From assembly GCA_035577985.1 (NCBI GenBank), contig DATJZY010000022.1, positions 22,735-86,734 on the forward strand: a DNA stretch of 64,000 nt, in the 5' to 3' direction. Made by a program: the position numbers and the translations under genes. This DNA comes from Candidatus Eisenbacteria bacterium (lineage in GTDB: Bacteria; Desulfobacterota; Binatia; DP-6). Below are positions 15,690 to 24,870 of this stretch, piece by piece (positions within the stretch are counted from its first letter, which is position 1; every line of letters begins with the position of its first letter). Below the pieces are notes generated by a model. It did no database searches. It was not told where the DNA came from and saw only the letters and a list, made by a program, of their open reading frames with translations.

Positions 15690-18377
15690 ATGCCGAATCG
15701 TGCAGTCTTCATCGCCGCCGTTCTCGCATGGGCCGCGGCCGCGCACGCGCTCACGCTCGAGAGCCCGCGCATCGAAGCCACGCTGATGGCGAGCAGCAAG
15801 GATCCGTTTCGTATTCGCGGTCGTCTTGCCGGCGCCGACCCCATGGTGATCGTCGGCGGTCCCGTCACGCTGCGGTTCGGCGCCCTCAAGGTGGACATTC
15901 CCGCCGGCGGATTTCGCCGCCGCAAGAGCGTGTACACGTGGCGCAGCTACCTGCTCGGCGTCAAGAAGGTGACGATCAACGCCAAGAAGGCGACTCTCGA
16001 CGTCGTCGGCGGGGGCGTCGAGCTCGGCACGCTTCCCAGCCCCGTGATGTTCGCGCTCGCGATGCCCGAGGCGGTCGCCTGCGGGCGCATCGTGTGGAGC
16101 GGCGAGCAGACCGCGCCCGCCCGTTCGGGGAAGCACGGCACCAAGAAGATCGCGACGGGACCGCTCGTGCCGTGCGCGCCCGCGGCGGACGGCGCGGACC
16201 ACGTGCCGCCGCAGATCGTGATCACGAGCCCGACGTCGGCAGACGGGACGACGACCGCGACGCCGACCATCACGCTCGGCGGCGTGGCGCTCGACAACGT
16301 CGGCGTCGCAGGCCTCACGTGGTCGAGCGACCGCGGCGGCGGGGCGTCGTTCGCGGCGAGCGCGGACTGGACGGTCCTGGACGTGTCCCTCCAGCCCGGC
16401 GACAACCGGATTACGGTCGAGGCCGCCGACGCCGCCGGCAACACGGCGAGCGATGCGATCGACGTCGCCTACAACACGAACGGCATCGTGTTCGACGGCG
16501 TGCCGGTCGCCGAACCCGACGCCCTCGCCGTCGGCGCGGTGACGGAGATCGCGGTGCGGCAGGCGATCGTCTCGAACCCCGACCTCGATCCGGCGAGCGT
16601 CCAGCTCGAGAGCGTCGACGGCGACGCCCCGAGCCCCGTCATGCCGCTGCGGGACGACGGCGTGCTCGAGGGCGGCGACAAGATCGCCGCCGACGGCGTC
16701 CACACCGGCCTCACGACGCTGCCGGGATCGACGGCCGGCGCGCGCCAGCGCTTCCGCGTCTCGGCGCGAACGCTGTCGCACCCCGAGCTGGTCGCGTGGT
16801 CGCCCGTGCTGTCGCTCCCGACCGTCGACCGCGTGACGCAGCCGCAGCTCGACGCGGCGATCAAGCTCGCGAACGACGCCCGGACGCTGCGCGACAACCT
16901 CGCGGCGCACGGGGCCTCGCCGGAGGCGGTGCTCGAGCAGATCGTCAATCTCGCGTTCGTGAACGGCGCCCGAGCGGCCGGGCCATCCGACGGCGGCCTC
17001 GGCGCCTGGTGGCTCGACCAGAACGGCATCCTGGGCGGCGTGCTCGCCTACGACGAGACGACGCGTCGCGGAGGTCGTGCGGCGCCGTCCACCGTCGTGC
17101 CGGGGCCGGATCCGCGGCCGCGCAGCCTCGCCAGTCCGATCACGCAGGGTCCGGCCGGCGTCGGCAGCCGTCGCTCGCTCCTGCTCGCGCCCTACTTCGA
17201 CGGCGAGGAGCCGCTCGCGGTGCAGACGCTCCTCCTCGGCAGCACGTGCCCCCAGTTCCAGGTCGAGTCGCACTTCGGGTCGACGGCCACCCTCGAGCAC
17301 TTCCAGCACCTCGAGGACTACGGCGTCATCGCCGTCGCCTCGCACGGCGACACGCTCTTCGGCGGGCTCGGCGACGCCTACCGGCCGGAATGGGAGTGGA
17401 GCTCGACGGGCGCGCAGGCGATCGTGCTGACGGGGACGACGCTCACGTCGGAGAACCGCGCCACCTGGGAGCGCGATCTGCGGCTGGGCCGCCTGGCCGT
17501 CTTCCCCGACGGGGTCGCGGCCATCCTGCCGTCGTTCGTCACGACGTACAGCATTCGGCTACCCGCGAGCCTCGTCTACATGGGCACGTGTCGCAGCTCG
17601 GCGAATCCCACCATGTCGAGTGCCCTCTTCGATCGCGGCGCCGCCACGTACTTCGGATACGACGGCTACGTGACGTCGGCGTTCGCGCACGACGTGGGCG
17701 TGGATCTCTTCACGCAGCTCCTGTCGGGCAAGAGCGCCGCCGAGGCGTTCACGCCCGGCCAGAGCGACGGCGCGACGCCGCCGGCGACGTTCACCATGGC
17801 CGGCCAGCCGGCCACCAGCCTCACGGCGACGCCGATCGTCAACGGCAGCTTCGAGATCGCGAGCGGGTTCGAGGCCAGCGTCGCCGGCTTCACCGTCACG
17901 GGCGACGGCCGGATCGTCGGCGAGCTCGGCTCCACGTTGCCGACCGACGGCACGCGCATGGCGCTCGTCTCGACGGGCCTCGGCTTCACGACCGAGGCGG
18001 GCACCTTCGCCCAGCCCGTCTGCCTGCCCGCGCTGCCGCCCGGCGCGACCTCGATGACGCTCACGTACGACTGGAACTTCTTCTCCGAGGAGTTCCTCGA
18101 GTACTGCGGCAGCCAGTTCCAGGACAGCTTCGTCGTCCAGTTCGGCGCGAGCGTCCTGCAGTCGACCAAGATCGACGACCTGTGCGCCAGCGTCACGCCC
18201 GCCGACGTGAGCTTCGACAAGGGCGACGTCTACATGACGGGATGGCGCACGCAGGCGATCGACGTCACCGCGTTCGCGGGCCAGGCCGACCTCCTCAGCT
18301 TCGCCGCCAAGGACGTGGGCGACAGCATCTACGACTCGGCGATCCTCGTCGACCACGTGCGCCTGGTGGTGCAGTAG
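15690..18377 (+). CDS. Secreted clan-CD (caspase/gingipain-like) peptidase with C-terminal adhesion-like domain
   Basis: 895 residues. Signal peptide (1-21); an N-terminal beta domain; a bacterial Ig-like segment (about 180-265; ITSPTSADGTTT..NVGVAGLTWSS); then a region about 500-690 with a clan-CD dyad pattern: hydrophobic strand plus SHGD (YGVIAVASHGD, His about 551) and hydrophobic strand plus Cys (VYMGTCRSS, Cys about 633) followed by DRGAATYFGY, as in C25/caspase-like enzymes. The last 180 residues (NGSFEIASGFE, FFSEEFLEYCGSQFQDSFVV) resemble a choice-of-anchor type domain. It probably cuts or processes surface proteins. The gene ends back-to-back with the convergent downstream gene (stops at 18377 and 18378). 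Confidence 0.7.
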   Translation: MPNRAVFIAAVLAWAAAAHALTLESPRIEATLMASSKDPFRIRGRLAGADPMVIVGGPVTLRFGALKVDIPAGGFRRRKSVYTWRSYLLGVKKVTINAKKATLDVVGGGVELGTLPSPVMFALAMPEAVACGRIVWSGEQTAPARSGKHGTKKIATGPLVPCAPAADGADHVPPQIVITSPTSADGTTTATPTITLGGVALDNVGVAGLTWSSDRGGGASFAASADWTVLDVSLQPGDNRITVEAADAAGNTASDAIDVAYNTNGIVFDGVPVAEPDALAVGAVTEIAVRQAIVSNPDLDPASVQLESVDGDAPSPVMPLRDDGVLEGGDKIAADGVHTGLTTLPGSTAGARQRFRVSARTLSHPELVAWSPVLSLPTVDRVTQPQLDAAIKLANDARTLRDNLAAHGASPEAVLEQIVNLAFVNGARAAGPSDGGLGAWWLDQNGILGGVLAYDETTRRGGRAAPSTVVPGPDPRPRSLASPITQGPAGVGSRRSLLLAPYFDGEEPLAVQTLLLGSTCPQFQVESHFGSTATLEHFQHLEDYGVIAVASHGDTLFGGLGDAYRPEWEWSSTGAQAIVLTGTTLTSENRATWERDLRLGRLAVFPDGVAAILPSFVTTYSIRLPASLVYMGTCRSSANPTMSSALFDRGAATYFGYDGYVTSAFAHDVGVDLFTQLLSGKSAAEAFTPGQSDGATPPATFTMAGQPATSLTATPIVNGSFEIASGFEASVAGFTVTGDGRIVGELGSTLPTDGTRMALVSTGLGFTTEAGTFAQPVCLPALPPGATSMTLTYDWNFFSEEFLEYCGSQFQDSFVVQFGASVLQSTKIDDLCASVTPADVSFDKGDVYMTGWRTQAIDVTAFAGQADLLSFAAKDVGDSIYDSAILVDHVRLVVQ

Positions 18378-18791
18378 CTACTCATCCCCGCTACGGATGG
18401 GGCGGCGCGCAGCCTTCTTCTCGGCCTGCACGCGCTTGCCGGCGAGCATCTTCTCCTTCGCACGTCGCGACCGCTTGCGCTTCTGGCGCCGGATGCGCTC
18501 GCGCGCCTGCTCGGCCGCGCTCGCAATGCCGAGACGCCGGGTCTCGATCTTCTCGCACAGGAGACGCCGCGCGAGGAATCGGTTCATGCCCTGCGAGCGA
18601 CTCTCCTGACACTTGACCGCGACGTCCGACGGCGGATGGCGGAGCACGACGCACGTCGCGACCTTGTTGACGTTCTGGCCGCCCCGTCCACCGGAGCGCA
18701 CGAAGGTCTCCTCGAGCTCGCTCTCGCGGATCCCCAGGGCTTCCATGCGGGCCACGAGCGCGCGCACCTTGTCCGGACTCACGGGAAACAT
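18378..18791 (-). CDS. Release-factor-like GGQ protein (ArfB / C12orf65 type)
   Basis: 137 residues holding only the catalytic RF domain: VRSGGRGGQNVNKVAT with the GGQ at 37-39, followed by the helix GMNRFLARRLLCEKIE and a very basic C-terminal tail (RQKRKRSRRAKEKMLAGKR...). Proteins of this size lack codon-recognition domains and hydrolyse peptidyl-tRNA on stalled ribosomes (ArfB/YaeJ, mitochondrial C12orf65/mtRF-R); the basic tail is expected to enter the empty mRNA channel. ArfB-type rescue is inferred; RF-H-like repair roles are an alternative. Start ATG 18791. Confidence 0.85.
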   Translation of the reverse strand: MFPVSPDKVRALVARMEALGIRESELEETFVRSGGRGGQNVNKVATCVVLRHPPSDVAVKCQESRSQGMNRFLARRLLCEKIETRRLGIASAAEQARERIRRQKRKRSRRAKEKMLAGKRVQAEKKAARRPIRSGDE

Positions 18792-18843
18792 CGGCGTGCG
18801 CTCGAAGGTACACGAGCGCCGCCCCGCGTGCAGCCGGCGGGTG

Positions 18844-20685
18844 TCAGCTCCCGGGGACGATCTTGTAGACCTCGCCCTGGCCGTCGACACCCCCGCCGTA
18901 GTCGACGATGTAGAGCTCGCCGCGTGCGTCCTCGCCGAACGAGCTGACGCCGCCGATCGAGAGACCGCCGCCCGGCGCGACGTCCGCGGTGCGATCGTCC
19001 TGGTTCTGCGCGACGCCGCCGGAGACGCCCTTGAAGGTGCGGATGAAGGCCGAGCAGATGTCGGAGTAGAAGTACGTGCCGGCGAGGTCCGGCATCGCAC
19101 ACCCGCGATACACGTATCCGCCGGTGATCGAGCAGCCCTGTCCGTGGTCGTACTCGAGGACCGGGAAGGTGAAGCCGGTCGGCGGGCTCGGGCACATCGT
19201 CGCCGGCGGCTCGGGCTCGTGGCACAGCGTCCCCTCGAAGATGTCCCAGCCGTAGTTCTCGCCGCCGGTGCTCGACGCCGGCTGCACGTCGACCTCCTCG
19301 CGGGCGCCCTGCCCGACGTCGGCGATGTAGAGGTCTCCGGTGCCGCGATCGAAGCTGATGCGCCACGGATTGCGGACGCCGTACGCCCAGATCTCCGGCA
19401 GCGCGGGCGGCGCGCCGACGAACGGGTTCGACGGCGGGATCGTGTACGTGGGCGCATTGACGTCGATGCGCATGATCTTCCCGAGCAGGCGCGTCAGATC
19501 CTGTCCCGTCTCCTGCGGATCGTCGCCGCCCCCACCATCGCCCATCGCGAAGTAGAGGTAGCCGTCGGGCCCGAACAGGACGAGGCCGCCGTTGTGGTTC
19601 GACGCGAAGTCCTCGGTCGAGATGACGAGCGTGCCGGACGTGTTGGCGACGTCGGGGTTCGCGCTCACGGTGTAGCGCCGCACCTCGGGCAATCCGCCGT
19701 TGTTCGTGTAGCTCAGGTAGAAGATGCCGCTCGTCTCGTAGTCGGGCGCGAACGCCATGCTGAGGAGCCCCTGCTCGCCGCAGCACGTCACGTCGCCGGT
19801 CACGTCGATGAAGGGGGTCGGCAAGAGCGTGCCGTTCTTGACGATGCGCACGACGCCGTCCTGCTCGACGATGAAGATCCGGTTCGGATCGAGCGGCGGC
19901 GCGGTGACGTAGACGGGCCGGTCGAGCCCGGACGCGACGCGGACGCTGCCGAGCGCCGTCCCCGACACGGTCGGCACGCCGTCGCACACCGCGGACGTGT
20001 TCTCGAGCGCGCACGTCGACGAGCAGCCGTCGCCGTCGTTGGTGTTGCCGTCGTCGCACTCCTCCGTGCCCTCGGCGACGCCGTTGCCGCACGTCGGCGG
20101 GGGCGGCACCTCGCAGTCGGCCGGCGCGGACGCCGCCGCTGCCCGGAGCTTGTCGGTGCGATTGTCGAGGAACGTCGTCGCGTCGAAGCGCGCGCACCAG
20201 GTGTCGGCGCCGATCGTGAAGCGAACGTCGACCGGACCCGTCTGCGAGCCGGCGACGGCGTAGCCCCAGCTGCTGCCCTTGCCGGCGATCGTGAGCGAGC
20301 CGCCGTGGGAACCGCCCTTGAACGCCACCTTGCGAATGCCGACGCCGCCGGAGCGATCGCTCCACTTGTAGCCCTTGGCGCCGGACGGCGTACCGAGCCC
20401 CACCCACAGGTTCTGATCGAGTGGGACGATCCCGCTCGTGCCGTCGCCCGCGCCGCGACCCACGATCTCGAGCGTCGCGCCGCCGCCGCGCGGGTCGCCG
20501 CCGGCCGTCGGGTCGATTCCGAGGTCGCGCGTCGCCTTGAAACGGACCGTGCGGCGCGTCGCGTCGCCCTGCCGATCCTTCAGAACGAGCTTGTCGCCGG
20601 CGACCGGATGATCGGCACCCAGGGCGGTGGTGGCAACGAGGAGCACGAGCGCGGCGGTCTTACGCACGAGAGAACCCTCCGTCAT
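18844..20685 (-). CDS. Secreted PQQ-type glucose/sorbosone dehydrogenase with accessory N-terminal domain
   Basis: 613 residues. Signal peptide, then an N-terminal domain (about 25-190) of the kind 'KLVLKDRQGD...GIRKVAFKGG..G.LTIAGKGSSWG', one Cys-rich repeat (CGNGVAEGTEECDDGNTNDGDGCSSTC, described in parts: CDDGN then DGDGC) near 200-228, and a six-bladed GSDH beta-propeller (about 240-612): DRPVYVTAPP, EQGLLSMAFAPDY, NHNGGLVLFGPDGYLYFAMGDGGG, AYGVRNPWRISFD, NYGWDIFEG. Soluble glucose dehydrogenase-like enzymes oxidise aldoses in the periplasm with PQQ; the His/Asn-rich NHNGG motif supports an active site. A second such gene is at 28638. Confidence 0.88.
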   Translation of the reverse strand: MTEGSLVRKTAALVLLVATTALGADHPVAGDKLVLKDRQGDATRRTVRFKATRDLGIDPTAGGDPRGGGATLEIVGRGAGDGTSGIVPLDQNLWVGLGTPSGAKGYKWSDRSGGVGIRKVAFKGGSHGGSLTIAGKGSSWGYAVAGSQTGPVDVRFTIGADTWCARFDATTFLDNRTDKLRAAAASAPADCEVPPPPTCGNGVAEGTEECDDGNTNDGDGCSSTCALENTSAVCDGVPTVSGTALGSVRVASGLDRPVYVTAPPLDPNRIFIVEQDGVVRIVKNGTLLPTPFIDVTGDVTCCGEQGLLSMAFAPDYETSGIFYLSYTNNGGLPEVRRYTVSANPDVANTSGTLVISTEDFASNHNGGLVLFGPDGYLYFAMGDGGGGDDPQETGQDLTRLLGKIMRIDVNAPTYTIPPSNPFVGAPPALPEIWAYGVRNPWRISFDRGTGDLYIADVGQGAREEVDVQPASSTGGENYGWDIFEGTLCHEPEPPATMCPSPPTGFTFPVLEYDHGQGCSITGGYVYRGCAMPDLAGTYFYSDICSAFIRTFKGVSGGVAQNQDDRTADVAPGGGLSIGGVSSFGEDARGELYIVDYGGGVDGQGEVYKIVPGS

Positions 20686-20776
20686 GTCGATTATCGTGCT
20701 CAGCGCGCTCCCGTCAACGGAATTTCGCGCGGCGCGGCGCCTATCTTCGCGCGCGGCGTCGCGCTAAGGGGCCGTC

Positions 20777-22978
20777 ATGTCGCGCGTGGCGCTCGTCGGG
20801 CTCGCCTTGCTGGCGATCGTCGCGAGCGCCTGGCTCGCCGGGGTGCGGCCACACCGCGACACGCCGCCCGAGGAGCCGCCGCGCACGCGCCACCTCACAC
20901 CGGACGGATCGCCCGTCTACACCAATCGTCTTGCGACCGAGCAGAGTCCCTATCTCCGCCAGCACGCCCACAATCCCGTGGACTGGTATCCGTGGGGCGA
21001 CGAAGCGTTCGCGAAAGCGCGCGCGGAGCATAAGCCCATCCTCCTCTCGGTCGGCTACTCCACCTGTCACTGGTGCCACGTGATGGAGGAGGAGTCGTTC
21101 GAGGACGAGGAGATCGCGGGCTACATGAACGCGCACTACGTGGCGATCAAGGTCGACCGCGAGGAGCGGCCCGACGTCGACGCCGTCTACATGAACGCGG
21201 TGCAGCTCATGACGCACGGGGGCGGCGGCTGGCCGATGACCGTGTGGCTCACGCCCGATCGCCGCCCGTTCTACGGCGGCACGTACTTCCCGCCGCGCGC
21301 CGGCGCGCGCGGCATGCAGGTCGGCTTCCTCGAGCTGCTGCAGCGTCTCGCCGACGAGTACGCGAAGGATCCGAGTCAGGTCGAGATCGCCGCGAGCGAC
21401 GTCGCGGGACGCCTGGAGATGCTGGCGGCCGCACCCGGTGACGCCGGCGCGCCGGACGCGCGCACGCTGGCCGCGGCCTACGACGAGATCGCGCCGACGT
21501 TCGACGCGGAGCACGGCGGTTTCGGGTCACGCCCGAAGTTCCCTCGCCCGGCGCAGCTCCAGCTCCTGCTCCGCCACTACCGCCGTACCGGTGACGCGAC
21601 GGCGCTCGCCATGGTCGTGCGCACGCTCGACGCGATGGCGATCGGCGGCATCCACGACCACGTCGGGGGCGGATTCCACCGCTACGCCACCGACGAGGCC
21701 TGGCGCGTGCCGCACTTCGAGAAGATGCTCTACGACAACGCGCTCATCGCCGTCGCGTACCTCGAGAGCTGGCAGGCGACCGGACGCGAGGACTACGCCG
21801 ACGTCGCCCGCACGACCCTCGCCTATCTCGAGCGCGACATGCAGGCGCCTGGCGGCGGCTTCTTCGCGGCGAGCGATGCCGACAGCGACGGTGAGGAGGG
21901 CAAGTACTTCCTCTGGACGGCGCCCGAGGTCGCCGCGGTGGTCGGCCCCGAGCGCGCGCGCCTCGTGACGGCCTACTTCGACGTGCACGACCGGCCGACG
22001 ACCCTCGCGACGCCCACCCCCCTCGGCGAGGTCGCGGGGGCGCAGCGGACACATATAGAGGAGGCGTACCGCGAGCTCGGCGAGGCGCGCCGCCTCCTGC
22101 TGGGCGCCCGCTCCCGCCGTGTCGCCCCGCACGTCGACCGCAAGGTGGTGGTCGGGTGGAACGGCCTCGCGGTCTCCGCGTTCGCGCGCGCCGGGGCCGC
22201 GCTCGGCGACCCCCACTCGACCGACGTCGCGCGGCGGACCGCCCAGACGCTGCTGGACACGCGCCGCGGCGGTCGTCTTCCGCGCTACCTCATCAATGGG
22301 GACGCTCGGGGCGATGGGTACCTCGACGACCATGCCTTTCTCGTCGCGGGGCTGCTCGACCTCTTCGAGGCGACCTCCGACCCGCATTGGCTCATCGAGG
22401 CCATCGCGCTGCAGCAAGTGCTCGACGACCGCTTCGCCGATCCGGACGGCGGCTACTTTCTCACCGCCGCCGGCGACGAGGCGCTGCTCACGCGCGAGAA
22501 GCCGGACTACGACGGGGCGGAGCCGACGGGGAACTCGGTCGCGCTGTCGAACTTGCTCCGCCTCCACGAGCTCACGACCGACGACCGCTACCGCGAGCGC
22601 GCCGCGGCGCTCCTCAAGTCCTTCGCCATGGTGCTCGCGCACCAACCGAGCGACCTGCCGCAGATGTTGGTCGGTCTCGACTTCGCGCTCGGGCCGGTGA
22701 AGGAGATCGTCCTCGTCGCCCCCGGCGACGGCGCGGCGGTCCAGGCGTTCGCCGACCGCCTGACGGCGTCGTTCATCCCGAACCACGTGCTGGTCGTCGT
22801 CGCGGGCGGCGCTCCGCCCGCCGCGCTCGCGCGGGCCGTGCCGTTCGTCGCGGAGAAGCCGCCGCTCGGCGGAAAACCGACGGCGTACGTGTGCGAGCGT
22901 CACGTCTGCAAGCTGCCGGCGACCGACGTGGATGCATTCGCGCTGCAGCTCGGTGTGACGTCCGCCACCGCACCGTGA
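20777..22978 (+). CDS. DUF255 thioredoxin-domain protein (YyaL/SSP411 family), membrane-tethered
   Basis: 733 residues. The family normally begins with NRLA.E.SPYL.QHA.NPVDW, which appears here at about 50. It is preceded by an unusual hydrophobic segment (5-22), so this copy is probably anchored or exported. The thioredoxin-like domain carries [15 protein letters not shown] (Cys about 96 and 99). The rest is an (alpha/alpha)6-barrel with [25 protein letters not shown], typical of N-acylglucosamine epimerase-like folds. The biochemical role is unproven; homologues are linked to redox or cellobiose-epimerase-like functions. Start ATG 20777; the gene stands alone. Confidence 0.9.
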   Translation: MSRVALVGLALLAIVASAWLAGVRPHRDTPPEEPPRTRHLTPDGSPVYTNRLATEQSPYLRQHAHNPVDWYPWGDEAFAKARAEHKPILLSVGYSTCHWCHVMEEESFEDEEIAGYMNAHYVAIKVDREERPDVDAVYMNAVQLMTHGGGGWPMTVWLTPDRRPFYGGTYFPPRAGARGMQVGFLELLQRLADEYAKDPSQVEIAASDVAGRLEMLAAAPGDAGAPDARTLAAAYDEIAPTFDAEHGGFGSRPKFPRPAQLQLLLRHYRRTGDATALAMVVRTLDAMAIGGIHDHVGGGFHRYATDEAWRVPHFEKMLYDNALIAVAYLESWQATGREDYADVARTTLAYLERDMQAPGGGFFAASDADSDGEEGKYFLWTAPEVAAVVGPERARLVTAYFDVHDRPTTLATPTPLGEVAGAQRTHIEEAYRELGEARRLLLGARSRRVAPHVDRKVVVGWNGLAVSAFARAGAALGDPHSTDVARRTAQTLLDTRRGGRLPRYLINGDARGDGYLDDHAFLVAGLLDLFEATSDPHWLIEAIALQQVLDDRFADPDGGYFLTAAGDEALLTREKPDYDGAEPTGNSVALSNLLRLHELTTDDRYRERAAALLKSFAMVLAHQPSDLPQMLVGLDFALGPVKEIVLVAPGDGAAVQAFADRLTASFIPNHVLVVVAGGAPPAALARAVPFVAEKPPLGGKPTAYVCERHVCKLPATDVDAFALQLGVTSATAP

Positions 22979-23042
22979 AGCTGCAGCATGTGCGGCGGCA
23001 CTCCCTTCGGCACCGCGCGGGCGAGCGACTTGCTAGCCGAGT

Positions 23043-24689
23043 ATGCGAGCACGCAGCGGCTGGTGGGCAATCGTCTGTGCGGTCGGGCTTTTACTGGTCG
23101 CGGGTGACGTAGGAGCGTCGGCCCCGGTCTTCCCGGGCGTCATTACCACGACGGTCCCGAGCGCGGACTCGGATCTCCCGATCCCGGACAACGGCTCGCT
23201 CGTGACGGTGCTGACGAGCGACGTCGCTGGCCAGGTCATCGACGTCGATCTCCACGTCGACATCACCCATACCTCCGCGGACAACCTCGACATCTTCCTC
23301 GTGTCGCCGTCCGGCATCACCGTGACGATGACCACCGACAACGGCGCCGCCAACGACGACGTGTTCGCCGACACCACCTTCGACGACCAGGCCATGGGGA
23401 CGCCCAGCGCACCCAACGTGCGGAACTTCACGTTCACGAACCTCCTCGCGACCGGGCCGATCCAGCCCGAAGGGGCCATGGGCGCCTTCGTCGGCGAGCC
23501 CGCGGCGGGCCCGTGGGCGCTCGTCGTCATCGACGACACGAACGGCAGCACGGGCATGCTGCACAACTGGTCGCTCACCTTCACGACGCTCTCGTCGCTG
23601 CCGCCGCCGGCGCCCGTGGCCACCTTCGACGGCCCGGGCGGCAACATCCCGGACAACAACGCCACCGGCTTCGCGTCGACGATCGGCGTCTCCGGCCTCG
23701 GCGCCCATCTCCTCGACGTCGACGTCACGGTCTCGATCACCCACAACCGTGGCGGCGACATCGACCTCTTTCTCACCTCGCCGTCCGGCCGGCGGATCGA
23801 CCTCGTCACGGACATCGGCGGCAACAACGTCGACCTCTACAAGGGCACCACCTTCGACGACAGCGCGCCGGTCGCGATCGGCGATGCGACGGTTCCCACC
23901 AGTCCGAACCCGTTCACGGCCGTCGTCCCGGAGGGCGCGCTCGGCGGGTTCATCGGCGAGGATCCGAACGGCACGTGGACGCTCACCGTCGTCGACGACA
24001 CCGGCGGCGTGACGGGCAGCCTCGACAGCTGGCAGCTCCACATCACGACGCCCGCCGCGTGCGGCGACGGAGTCGTCGGCCCGGGCGAGGCCTGCGACGA
24101 CGGCAACGGCACCGACGGCGACGGCTGCGATCACAACTGCACCGTCTCGGTGTGCGGCAACGGCATCGTCGGTCCGCCCGCCGAGGAGTGCGACGACGGC
24201 AACACGGTGGACGGCGACGGCTGCTCGAGCGCGTGCCGGCTCCCGGAGGCGGTGTGCGACGACTGCCAGGACAACGACGGCAACGGCCGCGCCGACGCGG
24301 CCGATCCGGGCTGCGCCGAGGGCGCGATGTCGCTGCACCGCTCGAACGCGTCGACCAAGGGTACGCTCACCATGCGCGGCGACGTGCCGATGCCCGACGG
24401 TGCCGGCGGCCCCGTGATCGTCGTCTTCGGTGACGGCAACGGCCCGATCATCTGCGCCGGCCTGGGCGACGCGGTGAAGAAGGGTAAGAAGCTCATCGCG
24501 TCGGGGACCGTCGGCAACGGCAAGGTCACCGTCGCGGTGCGCGGCGGGCTCGTCACCGTGAAGGGACGCGGCCTCGATCTCTCCGCGCTCGACGACGCCA
24601 ACGTCAATGTCGGCGTATCGATCGGCGGTCATCGCTTCGCGGGGGGCGGAGTCTTCCGCACTCGCGGCAGCAAACGCCTCTATCCGTAG
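23043..24689 (+). CDS. Secreted protein with two P-domains and Cys-rich DUF4215-type repeats
   Basis: 548 residues. Signal peptide (1-25), then two tandem proprotein-convertase P-domains (about 30-185 and 195-340), each with the pattern 'IPDN... DV.VDV.I.HT...D..L.SPSG...L....GG..DD...TTFDD' and ending GTW.L.V.DD..G..G.L..W.L. Next are two DUF4215-type Cys repeats (about 341-400: CDDGN..DGDGC), a Cys-rich link, and an Ig-like C-terminal domain with GKVTVAVRGGLVTVKGRGLDLS. No protease domain is present although P-domains usually follow one, so it is probably a binding or surface protein. Start ATG 23043. Confidence 0.88.
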   Translation: MRARSGWWAIVCAVGLLLVAGDVGASAPVFPGVITTTVPSADSDLPIPDNGSLVTVLTSDVAGQVIDVDLHVDITHTSADNLDIFLVSPSGITVTMTTDNGAANDDVFADTTFDDQAMGTPSAPNVRNFTFTNLLATGPIQPEGAMGAFVGEPAAGPWALVVIDDTNGSTGMLHNWSLTFTTLSSLPPPAPVATFDGPGGNIPDNNATGFASTIGVSGLGAHLLDVDVTVSITHNRGGDIDLFLTSPSGRRIDLVTDIGGNNVDLYKGTTFDDSAPVAIGDATVPTSPNPFTAVVPEGALGGFIGEDPNGTWTLTVVDDTGGVTGSLDSWQLHITTPAACGDGVVGPGEACDDGNGTDGDGCDHNCTVSVCGNGIVGPPAEECDDGNTVDGDGCSSACRLPEAVCDDCQDNDGNGRADAADPGCAEGAMSLHRSNASTKGTLTMRGDVPMPDGAGGPVIVVFGDGNGPIICAGLGDAVKKGKKLIASGTVGNGKVTVAVRGGLVTVKGRGLDLSALDDANVNVGVSIGGHRFAGGGVFRTRGSKRLYP

Positions 24690-24870
24690 ACGTACGCGCC
24701 GACCGTCACGCGCGCGACACGATGACGGTACGAGCCTTGCTCCCTCTCTCATCGTCATGCGTACGAACCTGGACACGGCGACCCGCAACTCGTTCACGAA
24801 CGGCCACACCGTTCCTGCACAATTTTCGTCGCCATGTCGGAGGTCACACGCCTTGCTGCGGGGGTCGGAC

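Noticed and set aside
14078..18616. Plus-strand open frame of about 1500 codons covering the secreted protein, aroD and peptidase genes
   Set aside because: It is an Arg/Ala/Gly-rich frame in the shadow of well-supported genes; long chance frames are common at 70% GC.
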